Assembly: GCF_038618305.1 (NCBI RefSeq)
Contig: NZ_CP152017.1
Coordinates: forward strand, 1 to 64,000
Length of the DNA stretch: 64,000 nucleotides
Direction of reading: 5' to 3'
DNA from: Sporosarcina sp. FSL K6-2383
GTDB lineage: Bacteria > Bacillota > Bacilli > Bacillales_A > Planococcaceae
Positions 51,857 through 61,472 of this stretch are shown here, piece after piece (within the stretch, counting starts at the first letter, position 1; the number at the start of each line of letters is the position of its first letter). The notes beneath the pieces were generated by a model. The model did not search any database and was not told the DNA's origin. It saw nothing but the letters and a program-made list of their open reading frames with translations. The position numbers were made by a program, and so were the translations under genes.

Positions 51857-54238
51857 TTAGCGTTTTGCCTTCAATAGCAATGTTGAACCATCTTTAATTT
51901 CTCCCTGCAACACTGTTTCATGATAATTGCCCTGTACCCAATCGTCCACTTGGTTATGGAACCATTGCGATTTCATATGACCGCTTTGACCCGGTCCTAA
52001 AATATGATGCGTTGTCGATAAATCAGAGAGATCTGCAACAAATCTCCAAGGCGCACCATGATCCACTGTACCATCCTCTTGGAATGCCGCTGCTTGAACC
52101 GTCACATTCGATCCACCAATCGCTTGTTTCTTTGGATTCAAGAAATATTCAAAGATTGGTGAAGCCCCTGACAACGCATGCGGGAACTCTACTTGATGGA
52201 AATCTCCCCACTTCCAGCTCGCTACCTTCTTGCCAAACGACTCCTCGATATCCTCCACGGACTGTTCAAAGGAATCAAACACCCACTCATCAACGCCTCC
52301 ATACTGCTCTACCCATGCCCCAGGCTCGCCTGCATACGCTGCGCGCAACAGTTGGTCAGTAATCGAACCTTTCCCTGGTAACAACTGATAGACATCCTCT
52401 GGCATCTCTTCACTAAACATCACAATCGGCAATTGCTTCATCAACTTATGGAAAACAAGTGGAGCCGCCGCATCTGTGGAATCGAATTGATCCCACTCAC
52501 GCAACATCGTCACAATCTCCTTATACGTTCCGGCGCTATCTTGTGCTTCAACTGAGCCAAGCAAATCATCCAAAAATTCACCCGCATACATATTTTTCTG
52601 ATCCATCTGCAATTTCATCATATCTTCCGGCGTGAGGTCGTTTCCTTCACGCAAAACCTCCGCTATCCGTTCATAACGATAAGGCTGTGCCCACATTTTT
52701 GTAATGTGGTACGGGTAAGAATCGTCAATGATTTCATTATTCGCTGTCGCAATAAACCCTTCTTCCGGATTCACAACACGTGGCAATTCATCATACGGCA
52801 CGTAACCAGTCCAGCCGTAATCAGATGAATCTCCCGGAACCGGCAACTGCGCATCCCCTTTTTTTCGAATTGGAATGCGACCATTTGCTTTATAAGCAAT
52901 CGTGCCATCTTTCCCTGCGAAGACAAAGTTTTGTGCAGGTGCATTGAAATCCTCCAACGCCTTTTCAAACCCTTCCCAATCCTTCGCCTTGTTCATATTT
53001 AAGATGGCTTCCAGTTCTTTTGTCGGCTCCAACGCTGTCCACTGCATCGAAAACAGCGCACCCGGATCCTCTTCTTTATACAAAATGTCCGAGATAATCG
53101 GTCCGTGTCTTGTAACCACAACTTCAAACGGTACATCTTCTCCACCTTTTACGGAAATGGTTTCATCCCGGACCTCAGCCTGCTCCCACTCATCGTCATA
53201 TAAAAATTGTGTCGGATCATCAGGATTCGGTATTTCAATATAAAGATCCTGTACATCTGGCCCTACATTCGTCACGCCCCACGCAACGTCTTCGTTATGT
53301 CCAAGAATAATCCCTGGAACACCTGCAAAAATAACACCACCTACATTTTGCTCTGGTGACTTCAAATGCATCTGATACCAAATCGATGGTGTATCAAGTC
53401 CTAAGTGTGGATCATCCGCTAGCAATGGTAAGCCTGATGCTGTTTTATCACCTGATACGACCCAGTTGTTACTACCATTGAATTCTGGCGGCTGAAGATT
53501 AGGGTCAAATCGCCCAGCAACCGTAACTGGATTGGCAATATTGGCTTCGATAATCGACTCCGCATTGTCAGGATAAGTAATGAATAGCTCCCGCGCCTTA
53601 TCTTCCGGGAAATTATTCAACGCCCAGTGACGAACAGCCAAGCTATCCCAGTTCCCGCCAAGGTCATACGCCATGAATTTCCCAATCGTTAATGAATCAA
53701 CTGCAGTCCACGGTTCTGGCTGATAGCCAAGGATCTTGAACTCATACGGCAGATTCCCGTCCCACTGCGCCTTTTCGATAAATGCATTGACGCCTTCCGC
53801 ATACCATCCAAGTACCTTTTTCGCTTCTTCCCCGTAGCCATCATAGGATGCCTCTGCGGCTGCACGTAAACTGAAGGTACGGAACTTCTTATCTGTCCCT
53901 ACTGCAGCCTCTCCAACAACTTCAGATAAGCGTCCGCTTGCCTGTCTACGCGCCATGTCCATTTGGAATAAACGATCCTGCGCCTGCACATAGCCCTGTG
54001 CTCGGTACAAATCCGCATCCGACTCTGCTGTTATATGTGGCACTCCAAACGAATCTCGCTCAACAATGACATCCGTATCTAGAAAGTTCGTTAAAACTTC
54101 TCCTTCAATCAATGGCTTTGATTTTCCTATGTACGAATTGACAATTATCAATGCCACAATGCCCAACACTACCAGTGCCCCAAACACCGACAATAACACT
54201 TTCGACCATTTCCCCATGCGCTTGCTCTTCTTTCCCAT
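51857..54238 (-). CDS. Penicillin acylase family protein (Ntn hydrolase)
   Basis: The 793-residue protein has an N-terminal membrane anchor or signal (about residues 10-34), an alpha-chain region with FGVPHITAESDADLYRAQGYVQAQDRLFQMD near 63, and the autoprocessing site with the nucleophile serine in NGSNNWVVSG near 255. The beta-chain follows. Members hydrolyse acyl amides such as penicillins, cephalosporins or acyl-homoserine lactones; the substrate here is not deducible. It should act outside the membrane. RBS GGGGTG precedes the ATG. Confidence 0.92.
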   Translation of the reverse strand: MGKKSKRMGKWSKVLLSVFGALVVLGIVALIIVNSYIGKSKPLIEGEVLTNFLDTDVIVERDSFGVPHITAESDADLYRAQGYVQAQDRLFQMDMARRQASGRLSEVVGEAAVGTDKKFRTFSLRAAAEASYDGYGEEAKKVLGWYAEGVNAFIEKAQWDGNLPYEFKILGYQPEPWTAVDSLTIGKFMAYDLGGNWDSLAVRHWALNNFPEDKARELFITYPDNAESIIEANIANPVTVAGRFDPNLQPPEFNGSNNWVVSGDKTASGLPLLADDPHLGLDTPSIWYQMHLKSPEQNVGGVIFAGVPGIILGHNEDVAWGVTNVGPDVQDLYIEIPNPDDPTQFLYDDEWEQAEVRDETISVKGGEDVPFEVVVTRHGPIISDILYKEEDPGALFSMQWTALEPTKELEAILNMNKAKDWEGFEKALEDFNAPAQNFVFAGKDGTIAYKANGRIPIRKKGDAQLPVPGDSSDYGWTGYVPYDELPRVVNPEEGFIATANNEIIDDSYPYHITKMWAQPYRYERIAEVLREGNDLTPEDMMKLQMDQKNMYAGEFLDDLLGSVEAQDSAGTYKEIVTMLREWDQFDSTDAAAPLVFHKLMKQLPIVMFSEEMPEDVYQLLPGKGSITDQLLRAAYAGEPGAWVEQYGGVDEWVFDSFEQSVEDIEESFGKKVASWKWGDFHQVEFPHALSGASPIFEYFLNPKKQAIGGSNVTVQAAAFQEDGTVDHGAPWRFVADLSDLSTTHHILGPGQSGHMKSQWFHNQVDDWVQGNYHETVLQGEIKDGSTLLLKAKR

Positions 54239-54343
54239 TTATACACCCCTTTGATTCTTTCTTTAATATAATATTCTACTATCTCAATAGAATACCTTCT
54301 TTTTTCAATATCCCTGGTGAGCAAAAAAAGGACGAGCTAGCCA

Positions 54344-54724
54344 TCATCGGCCAGTCTCGTCCTCTTCCACTTCTTCCTTATGCAGCACTTCATACAATGC
54401 GTCCTCCACAGAAATATCCGCTAGTTTAACTTTCGATCGATACGCCGCTCGGATAATCAAATGCCCCGCAACGGGAGCCGTCAAAAATACGAATACAATC
54501 CCGAGTAATACACGGACACTAATGAACTGCTCACTAAACCAAAAATACAAAAAGGTTCCAGATAACGTCAACAACACAGCCAGTGTCGAGCTTTTCGTTG
54601 CTGCATGGGATCTCGTATACACATCAGGTAGACGAATCAATCCAAATACACTAATGACACTCGCAATCCCGCCTGTCAAAATAAGCAGTGCACCTATAAA
54701 TTCACCGATCTCGTTTACGCTCAA
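54344..54724 (-). CDS. mrpG: Mrp Na+/H+ antiporter subunit G
   Basis: The 126-residue protein has three transmembrane helices; LRLPDVYTRSHAATKS-type sequence (FGLIRLPDVYTRSHAATKS) near residue 30 is the MrpG/MnhG signature. TTG at 54724 follows GAGGGGGG and overlaps mrpF by 23 nt. It is the last gene of the mrp operon; its C-terminus is acidic. Confidence 0.93.
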   Translation of the reverse strand: MSVNEIGEFIGALLILTGGIASVISVFGLIRLPDVYTRSHAATKSSTLAVLLTLSGTFLYFWFSEQFISVRVLLGIVFVFLTAPVAGHLIIRAAYRSKVKLADISVEDALYEVLHKEEVEEDETGR

Positions 54725-54986
54725 CGATAACCCCCCTCTCAATAAATTTGGAGAAGGCAATCGTCCCGATAAACGACAAAATCCCCAATATCAAAATAAC
54801 TTCGAGGAAAGCTTTCGTTTTCAGCATAATAGACACAACTGCAATCGTCGCAATCAAATTCACACCAATCATGTCGAGTGCAATGACACGATCAGGCATG
54901 GATGGACCCAGGATAATTCGAATGACAGCAATCGCGATCGTGGTAGAGAATAACACAAGTGCAATCGTTAGCATTGTTTCAATCAT
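54702..54986 (-). CDS. mrpF: Mrp Na+/H+ antiporter subunit F
   Basis: The 94-residue, three-helix protein has the family motif ILGPSMPDRVIALDMIG near residue 26. Its ATG shares a base with the mrpE stop. It is one of the small hydrophobic subunits required for antiporter assembly. Confidence 0.94.
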   Translation of the reverse strand: MIETMLTIALVLFSTTIAIAVIRIILGPSMPDRVIALDMIGVNLIATIAVVSIMLKTKAFLEVILILGILSFIGTIAFSKFIERGVIVERKRDR

Positions 54987-55468
54987 CAGCGGGTCACCTC
55001 CATAATCGCCTTTTCAAAATTGCCTAACTGAGTTAATAACGCATCCTTCGACTGCTCTACGTCCATCGCATGAATGTAGAGCACATTGCCTTCTGGTGAT
55101 ACTTCCATCACAACCGATCCCGGTGTCAACGTTAACAACAAAGAAAGCATTGTCACTTCCACATCACTTTTCAGCACTGTCTCATATTTAAATATCCCTG
55201 GCTTTATTTTCAGCCTCGGACTTAAGATCTGTTTTAACACGATAATACTTGACTGTGTCAACTCCGATATGAAAATGAACAGCAATTTAATTGTCGCATA
55301 TAGCCTGCGCAAATAAAATTGCGTTCCAAAAAAGCGATGCATGAAAAAGATGATGCCAATTCCAACTAGGAAACCGGCAAAGAAAGTCGTAAATCGTAGT
55401 TCGTCTTCATCCATCAGCGTCATCCATAGAAATGCGATGAATAAGTTCAATAGTAACTGGGCTGGCAT
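54986..55468 (-). CDS. mrpE: Mrp Na+/H+ antiporter subunit E
   Basis: The 160-residue protein has N-terminal helices and a cytoplasmic domain; LLFIFISELTQSSIIVLKQIL and LLLTLTPGSVVMEVSPEG near 110-125 are MrpE features. ATG at 55468 follows GAGGTGAGGGG. A 212-nt gap filled by an R1 repeat separates it from mrpD, unlike the tight coupling elsewhere in the operon. Confidence 0.93.
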   Translation of the reverse strand: MPAQLLLNLFIAFLWMTLMDEDELRFTTFFAGFLVGIGIIFFMHRFFGTQFYLRRLYATIKLLFIFISELTQSSIIVLKQILSPRLKIKPGIFKYETVLKSDVEVTMLSLLLTLTPGSVVMEVSPEGNVLYIHAMDVEQSKDALLTQLGNFEKAIMEVTR

Positions 55469-55491
55469 CACCCCTCACCTCTTCTTTCTAA

Positions 55492-55684
55492 TCAATTACG
55501 CCTCGGCGTAATTGCGTCCAGATTTTGAATTGCGCTTGAGCAATTCACTCCCTTCAAAATCTGTGACATCCGCCGGAGGCTTAACTTGATTCAGCCGGGA
55601 TTTGAACCCCCACTGAATTAAATGCATGTCTAGCATTCATCCCGCCACTTATAGAAGTGGGAGACTTCTGCTGAATCATGTTAA
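55492..55684 (+). repeat. R1 intergenic repeat, copy A, inside the mrp operon
   Basis: A near-complete copy (TCAATTACGCCTCGGCGTAA at left, CGCCACTTATAGAAGTGGG hairpin and CTGCTGAATCATGTTAA at right) without the hairpin module. Its last bases contain the stop codon of mrpD on the minus strand. Confidence 0.8.
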
Positions 55685-57159
55685 TCCTGGAGAACTGCCT
55701 CAATATAGATTTCTGGATTCATCAGCGTATGAGCAGCGTCACTGACATACACAGCAATTCCCTCTGCCCCTAGTCCGAGCGCAATCGTCAATATACCGAG
55801 CACAACACATGGAATGAGTATCCCTTTTTTCAGCGGCACATCATCATCCTCGTTAATAATTGTCTCTCCCCAAAAACAGTTCATAAAGATTCTTAATAGC
55901 GAGTACAAGACAAAAATACTAGATATGAACGCAATGGCTAGCAGCACAAACGATCCGGCTTCAATTGCTCCTTGACCAATATACACTTTACCGATAAACC
56001 CACTTAGTGGTGGAATCCCCGCAAGCGACAGCATCGTGATGAAAAATAGCCACCCTAAAATCGGATAGTTACGAATGAGCCCACTCATCTGCTCGATTCT
56101 TGCCGTCCCTGTCAAATAAATCATCGTTCCTGCAATCAAGAACAATAGCGCCTTAATAATCATGTCATGAATTAAATAATAAATCGATCCTTGAATAGCA
56201 ACTTCCGTTGAAATAGCAAGACCTACAAGGATAAATCCAACAGCAATAACCACATTGTAAGAAACAATTTGCCGCACATCATTATGAGCGATGGCGCCAA
56301 TACTACCACCAATCAGCGTCACAGCCGCCATCACACCAATCAACGTATGGGTAATCCCAGGCTCATGATAAAAAATAAGCGTAAACACGCGGAACATCGC
56401 ATAGATACCAACCTTTGTCAGCAATGCACCGAACAAAGCTGCAATGACAGTAGGCGGTGCGCTATAAGAACCAGGTAGCCAGAAATACAGTAATAAACCT
56501 GCCTTCAAACTAAAAACGATTAAAAAGATAATGCTAATCACTGTCAATAATGGGCCCTGTCCCACTTCCGCAACACGTACCGATAAGTGCGCCATATTCA
56601 GTGTTCCAACCGTGCCATATAAATACGCAATCGCTACAAGGAAAAACCACGAAGATAACACATTAATAGACACATATTTAATAGACTCAACAAGCTGAAC
56701 TTTTCGTCCACCAAGTGTAATAAGTACATAAGAGGATAATAGCATTACTTCAAAACAAACAAATAAGTTAAATAAGTCTCCCGTTAAAAATGAACCATTC
56801 ACACCCGCTATAAGGAAAAAGACAAACGGATAGAAAAACATACTTTCAAACGACTTACTCACTGAAGAGAATGCATAAAACAATAATATACCCGTTATAA
56901 TCGCAGTCGTAACAACGAGTAGCATGGCGAACGAATCTGCCACAAACAAAATACCGTAAGGCGGTAACCAGCCACCGAAATCAAGGCGTAAAATACCATC
57001 CGTCTGAATACGATTCAAAATATAAATACTAACCCCTATGGTCACAAGGATAGACAGGATACTCAAAACGCGTTGAATCTTCACGTATGGTCTGAGAAAA
57101 ATCAGAAAAACCCCTGTTAAAATCGGGATAATCATTGGCAAAACAATCATATTATTCAT
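55681..57159 (-). CDS. mrpD: Mrp Na+/H+ antiporter subunit D
   Basis: The 492-residue, about fourteen-helix protein is a homologue of respiratory complex I antiporter-like subunits. It has LTGDLFNLFVCFEVMLLSSY near residue 125, with the conserved membrane glutamate, and LKAGLLLYFWLPGSYSAPPT near 220. It is one of the two proton-translocating subunits. ATG at 57159 overlaps the mrpC end by 8 nt. Confidence 0.95.
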   Translation of the reverse strand: MNNMIVLPMIIPILTGVFLIFLRPYVKIQRVLSILSILVTIGVSIYILNRIQTDGILRLDFGGWLPPYGILFVADSFAMLLVVTTAIITGILLFYAFSSVSKSFESMFFYPFVFFLIAGVNGSFLTGDLFNLFVCFEVMLLSSYVLITLGGRKVQLVESIKYVSINVLSSWFFLVAIAYLYGTVGTLNMAHLSVRVAEVGQGPLLTVISIIFLIVFSLKAGLLLYFWLPGSYSAPPTVIAALFGALLTKVGIYAMFRVFTLIFYHEPGITHTLIGVMAAVTLIGGSIGAIAHNDVRQIVSYNVVIAVGFILVGLAISTEVAIQGSIYYLIHDMIIKALLFLIAGTMIYLTGTARIEQMSGLIRNYPILGWLFFITMLSLAGIPPLSGFIGKVYIGQGAIEAGSFVLLAIAFISSIFVLYSLLRIFMNCFWGETIINEDDDVPLKKGILIPCVVLGILTIALGLGAEGIAVYVSDAAHTLMNPEIYIEAVLQD

Positions 57160-57490
57160 CTTCGGTACCTCTCAATACACTGAGATCATCTGACCCAGTT
57201 TCCTTGTATGTACGATAAGCGAGAACAAGTAGAAATGCTGTAACCGCAAAACTAATAACAATCGCCGTCAGAATTAAGGCCTGTGGTAAAGCATCCGTAT
57301 AATTCCCTGCCTCTTCCCCGATTATCGGAACACTGCCCTTCTTCAACCCGCCCATCGTCATCAATAGTAAGTGTACCGCATGAGATAGGATGGCAGTTCC
57401 CAAAATCACCCGAACCAAATTACGGGACAGCAGCAAATAGACCGCAACGGTAACTAGAACACCAACAAGTATCGTTATTAACGTTTCCAT
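57152..57490 (-). CDS. mrpC: Mrp Na+/H+ antiporter subunit C
   Basis: The 112-residue, three-helix NuoK-like subunit shows LLSRNLVRVILGTAILSHAVHLLL near 20-43 and DALPQALILTAIVISFAVTAFLL near 67-90. RBS AGGATG precedes the ATG; it begins three bases after mrpB ends. Confidence 0.95.
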   Translation of the reverse strand: METLITILVGVLVTVAVYLLLSRNLVRVILGTAILSHAVHLLLMTMGGLKKGSVPIIGEEAGNYTDALPQALILTAIVISFAVTAFLLVLAYRTYKETGSDDLSVLRGTEDE

Positions 57491-57493
57491 TCG

Positions 57494-57916
57494 CTACACA
57501 TCCTCACTAATACTTAAAATAATCGTTACGACAACACCAACAACTGTTAGCGCCACCCCTGCTTCAAACAAAATAACCGTGGACAGCTCCGTATCTCCAA
57601 ACACCGGTAAATTAAAATGACTGGCCGTCTGCGTCAAAAACTGTACGCCGAACACCGCCGCCGCTACGCCCGTACCAACTGCTAACAATACACCGAACGC
57701 AGCAATTTTCTTATAGTCAAACGGAATCCCTTGTTGAACCGTTTCGATATCATAGACTAAATAAAGCAAGACAAACGCAGAAGAAAGGACGAGTCCACCG
57801 ATGAAACCGCCTCCGGGATTGTTATGCCCTGATAAGAACAGCTCCACTCCGAACGTCAAAATGATGAATACAACAATCCTTGTCACTGTTTCTAAAATGA
57901 CATCATTGATCTTCAA
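57494..57916 (-). CDS. mrpB: Mrp Na+/H+ antiporter subunit B
   Basis: The 140-residue, four-helix protein has the signature FLSGHNNPGGGFIGGLVLSSAF near residue 27. The TTG start at 57916 lies within the end of mrpA (14-nt overlap). MrpB also corresponds to the C-terminal domain of MrpA. Confidence 0.94.
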   Translation of the reverse strand: MKINDVILETVTRIVVFIILTFGVELFLSGHNNPGGGFIGGLVLSSAFVLLYLVYDIETVQQGIPFDYKKIAAFGVLLAVGTGVAAAVFGVQFLTQTASHFNLPVFGDTELSTVILFEAGVALTVVGVVVTIILSISEDV

Positions 57917-60314
57917 CGTCCTTCTCCCCCTTCCTCGCCTTCAATTTAATCAGCGTATATACACCGATTCCAGCGATGAAAAGCACTACAACCTCAAGCA
58001 TGGTATCGAATGCACGGAAATCACCTAATATCGTATTGACGATGTTTTTTCCGCCTGCAAGCTCATAGGCATCTTCAAAGTAGACGGAAATCGATTCAAA
58101 CATTTTGTTACCTTGCACAGTTAAGGCAAGTATTGTGACAATCGTCCCTACTGAAATAGCAATAATTGCGTTGATGACCTTTGTAGATGGGGCTGTTTTC
58201 TCTTTCTTCCACTCCGGTAAAAATCGGAAACAAAGAAGAAACAATGCCGTCGTAACCGTTTCAACAATAATTTGTGTCAAGGCCAAGTCTGGTGCGCGAA
58301 ACACAACAAAGAAAATTGCGATGGAATAGCCAAGAACTCCATTTAAGATAATTGCAGTCATGCGAGATTTCGCGAAGATAATTGCAATTCCGGCTCCCAT
58401 CATCACAAATACAAAAATGTACTCATTAATCGTAATGGGGGCATCGCCAGACAAGTCAAATAAATAAGTACCCGTCACAAACATGCTACCCCCAACAGCT
58501 AAGATGAAGAACGCGAAAATATAAACGAGATAGTCCCGTAAATAACCAGTCATATAAAAGCGTGTGAGATGAGACGAACCTTTTTCTGCTTGTACTAAAA
58601 TCCCATTGTACAGCCTATCGAGCGTCCAACTAAATGGTGCAATCTCATAAACACTTCGCCAATAACGGAGGAATAAATAGAGCCCTCCCCCTACAATGAC
58701 AACACCAATTGTCAGTAGTAGAGGCATATAATTAAATCCATGCCAAGCAACTATGTACGGAACTAAGCCTTCTGCGCCTTCGAATGGTGGATAGATCGCC
58801 GCCATTGCAGGGCGTAATATATAATTACCAATGACATTAGGGAAAAAGAAAATCCCAATAACAAATACAGCAAGAATAGACGGTGCAATCAGCATACCTA
58901 CAGGCGCTTCATGCGGCACTCTATCCAACCGAGCTGGCTGATGCTGACCAAGGAAGGTCTTGAATACAATAATCATGCTATACACAAACGTCAATACACT
59001 CGCAATCCACGCTACGACAGGGAATAAAGTTCCCCACGTCCCCATAGCAAAAATATCAAGATTTCGCACATTTAGCATCGATTCAAAAAACATTTCCTTA
59101 CTCAAAAAACCGTTGAATGGCGGTAAACCAGCCATCGAAAAGCTTCCAATAAGGGCAATAGTAAACGTGACAGGCATGAAGGACATCAATCCACCGAGTC
59201 TCCGAATATCTCGTGTCCCCAATTCATGGTCGACAATCCCGACCACCATAAATAATGCACCCTTAAAGGTAGAATGGTTAATAAGGTGGAACAACGCAGC
59301 AAACGTCGCCTGCGTATAAATAACGGAATCCGCACTATAGCCTTCGTTGAGTGCGGCAGAGCCGAGACCAAAGAGACTCATGATCAAACCCAATTGACTA
59401 ATTGTCGAATAAGCAAGCAGCGCCTTCAAATCTGTTTGCCGTACAGCATTGAACGAACCCCAGAACAATGTAAAAATACCAACACAACTAACCGTGTAAA
59501 ACCAAATCGCTTCTCCGCCGAATACAGGTGTAAAACGTGCAACGAGGTAAATTCCTGCCTTAACCATTGTCGCAGAGTGCAAATACGCACTCACTGGAGT
59601 TGGTGCTTCCATGGCATCCGGTAACCAAATATGGAATGGGAACTGCGCGGATTTCGTAAATGCACCTAGCAGTACGAGGAGCATAGCTAGCAAGAACAGG
59701 CTTTCGCCGGTATACTGGCCAATCGTTGAGATAATCTCACGTACACTAAACGAGCCCGTCAGCGTATGCAACATGATAAAACCAGCAAGCATGGCAACCC
59801 CGCCCGACACCGTGATCAGCATCGACTTTTGGGCTCCATAACGCGATTTTTTCCGGTGGTACCAAAACGCGATTAGTAGGAAGGACGAAATGCTTGTCAA
59901 TTCCCAAAAGACGTACAGCACCATTAAGTTATCCGAAAAGATAACCCCAAGCATCGAACCCATGAACATGAGAAGATACACATAAAAGCGCCCTAACGCT
60001 TCTCGTTCTGATAAATAATATATAGAGTAAAGGATAACAAGACTTCCCACTCCCGTAATAAGTAGTCCAAAAATCATACTTAGGCCATCAAGATAAGTTG
60101 TGAAATTAATGCCAGCAGAATCAATCCACTTAATTGTATGTATATATGTTTCACCACTGGAAACCGCAGGAATAAAACGAGCAAGCACGATGAATAATGC
60201 AAGGGGAACGAGCAGGACAAACCACCCAACATTTCGACTTGGCACCCTCTTATAAATAAATGGAACGAGGATGGCTGCCAAAAATGGAATTAAAATTGCT
60301 ATCGTTATTGTCAA
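57903..60314 (-). CDS. mrpA: Mrp Na+/H+ antiporter subunit A
   Basis: The 803-residue largest subunit has an N-terminal NuoL-like antiporter domain (INFTTYLDGLSMIFGLLITG, YVFWELTSISSFLLIAFWYH, KSAQFPFHIWLPDAMEAPTPVSAYLHSATMVKAG) and a C-terminal DUF4040/MrpB-like part (FRAPDLALTQIIVETVTTALFLL). It exchanges cytoplasmic Na+ for external H+, giving salt and alkali tolerance. TTG at 60314 lies 7 nt after GGAGG and matches the homologue N-terminus; the longer frame reads through untranslated leader. Confidence 0.95.
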   Translation of the reverse strand: MTITIAILIPFLAAILVPFIYKRVPSRNVGWFVLLVPLALFIVLARFIPAVSSGETYIHTIKWIDSAGINFTTYLDGLSMIFGLLITGVGSLVILYSIYYLSEREALGRFYVYLLMFMGSMLGVIFSDNLMVLYVFWELTSISSFLLIAFWYHRKKSRYGAQKSMLITVSGGVAMLAGFIMLHTLTGSFSVREIISTIGQYTGESLFLLAMLLVLLGAFTKSAQFPFHIWLPDAMEAPTPVSAYLHSATMVKAGIYLVARFTPVFGGEAIWFYTVSCVGIFTLFWGSFNAVRQTDLKALLAYSTISQLGLIMSLFGLGSAALNEGYSADSVIYTQATFAALFHLINHSTFKGALFMVVGIVDHELGTRDIRRLGGLMSFMPVTFTIALIGSFSMAGLPPFNGFLSKEMFFESMLNVRNLDIFAMGTWGTLFPVVAWIASVLTFVYSMIIVFKTFLGQHQPARLDRVPHEAPVGMLIAPSILAVFVIGIFFFPNVIGNYILRPAMAAIYPPFEGAEGLVPYIVAWHGFNYMPLLLTIGVVIVGGGLYLFLRYWRSVYEIAPFSWTLDRLYNGILVQAEKGSSHLTRFYMTGYLRDYLVYIFAFFILAVGGSMFVTGTYLFDLSGDAPITINEYIFVFVMMGAGIAIIFAKSRMTAIILNGVLGYSIAIFFVVFRAPDLALTQIIVETVTTALFLLCFRFLPEWKKEKTAPSTKVINAIIAISVGTIVTILALTVQGNKMFESISVYFEDAYELAGGKNIVNTILGDFRAFDTMLEVVVLFIAGIGVYTLIKLKARKGEKDVEDQ

Positions 60315-60490
60315 AATACAACCTCCAATACTAAAACAACAGGATAAAAAGGGGAAACAAATTATGTAGAGATAAACCACATACTTCGTACATGGATTTA
60401 TATATAGCGCAAACTTGACGTTCGTCGTAACAGACGGCATAATAGGTAGCTAAAGATACCCAAATTTAAGGGGATTTCAATATTTATATG

Positions 60491-60541
60491 GGCTGGGATT
60501 TTTCGCTTTCAGTACAAAAACATTTGTTGAGCCAAGGTAAA
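60491..60541 (+). repeat. R1 tail fragment
   Basis: TTCGCTTTCAGTACAAAAAC followed by TTGTTGAGCCAAGGTAAA matches the fragments at 944 and 11014. It lies in the divergent space between mrpA and the usp-like gene. Confidence 0.55.
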
Positions 60542-60596
60542 TTATACACTAAAACGAAACACTTCGCACTTTGCAGCAATTTTACACGTAAGTAGC

Positions 60597-60625
60597 TTGT
60601 CAAGGTCCGATTTTTCATATATACT
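60597..60625 (+). promoter_or_regulatory. Sigma-A promoter of the usp-like gene
   Basis: TTGTCA (60597-60602), a 17-nt spacer and TATACT (60620-60625). Confidence 0.75.
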
Positions 60626-60716
60626 AATTTGGTTTTCAATCATCATTTATTTAAGTACTATAAGTGAACTAAACGGATTTTAATACACAATAACATTTAA
60701 GAGGTGAACTACCGTC

Positions 60717-61391
60717 ATGGGCAAAGTAAAAGGTCGTATGGACGAGAGCATTCTCGTTTGTGTCTACTACGGTCCAAATGGTGAACGTCTCATTAGACGC
60801 GGACATAAAATGGCAACAATCATGGATTGTCCACTGTATATTTTAACGGTTGACCCGCTTCCATATGATGAATTTGATGCGGAAAAATCTGATTACATCG
60901 AGCGTTGGCAGGAGCTTGCCGAAGAGCTTGAAGTTGAAGAATTCATTATTCGTGATAATGAAAAACGTCCTTCTGCCAAAGTCATTAAGGAAGTAGCGCA
61001 TCAACACAACATTACTCAAATCATTATTGGGCAGACTGCACAAAGTCGGTGGGAAGAAATCACAAAAGGTTCGTTCATGAACGTTCTGTTACGCGAAATC
61101 GCATTTGTAGATTTCCACGTCGTCTCTGTCGATCGTGCTATCAAGGAAGAAATTGATGGCATGTTTGAAAAAGGAGTGCGCGCTTACTTAATGGAGGACG
61201 ACGACGGCTTCCGCGTCTGTTTCACACTATCAAAAGAAGCTCGTTTTGAGGGTATCTTCTTTAAGGAAATCGGAACGGATTTCAATAATGGGCTATTCAA
61301 ATTTATGAGCAACAACAAAATGTGCCAAGTGCATATTACAGATGATCAAGTGACCGATCCTTCACTGTTTACCTGTAAGGTTGAGAAATAA
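60717..61391 (+). CDS. UspA/KdpD-type universal stress domain protein
   Basis: The 224-residue protein has an N-terminal UspA-like domain (about 10-135) resembling the Usp domain of KdpD: ILVCVYYGPNGERLIRRGHKMA and ITQIIIGQTAQSRWEEITKGSFMNVLLREI. The extra C-terminal 85 residues (FEKGVRAYLMEDDDGFRVCFTL onward) have no recognised domain. It is transcribed divergently from the Mrp operon, suggesting an ion-stress link (inference). RBS AAGAGGTG precedes the ATG. Confidence 0.85.
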   Translation: MGKVKGRMDESILVCVYYGPNGERLIRRGHKMATIMDCPLYILTVDPLPYDEFDAEKSDYIERWQELAEELEVEEFIIRDNEKRPSAKVIKEVAHQHNITQIIIGQTAQSRWEEITKGSFMNVLLREIAFVDFHVVSVDRAIKEEIDGMFEKGVRAYLMEDDDGFRVCFTLSKEARFEGIFFKEIGTDFNNGLFKFMSNNKMCQVHITDDQVTDPSLFTCKVEK

Positions 61392-61436
61392 AAGAAAAGC
61401 GGAAAGTCCAGATTCATGGACTTTCCGCTTTTCTTT
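61392..61436 (+). terminator. Terminator of the usp-like gene
   Basis: AAAAGCGGAAAGTCCA and TGGACTTTCCGCTTTT form a 16-bp stem around GATTCA, followed by CTTTTTC. Confidence 0.9.
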
Positions 61437-61472
61437 TTCTTGTCTAGGCGCCAGACGTTCGAGTGCTTTTTA

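Noticed and set aside
51857..54238. Assignment as acyl-homoserine-lactone quorum-quenching acylase
   Set aside because: The family covers several amide substrates and no specificity residue can be read reliably from sequence alone.
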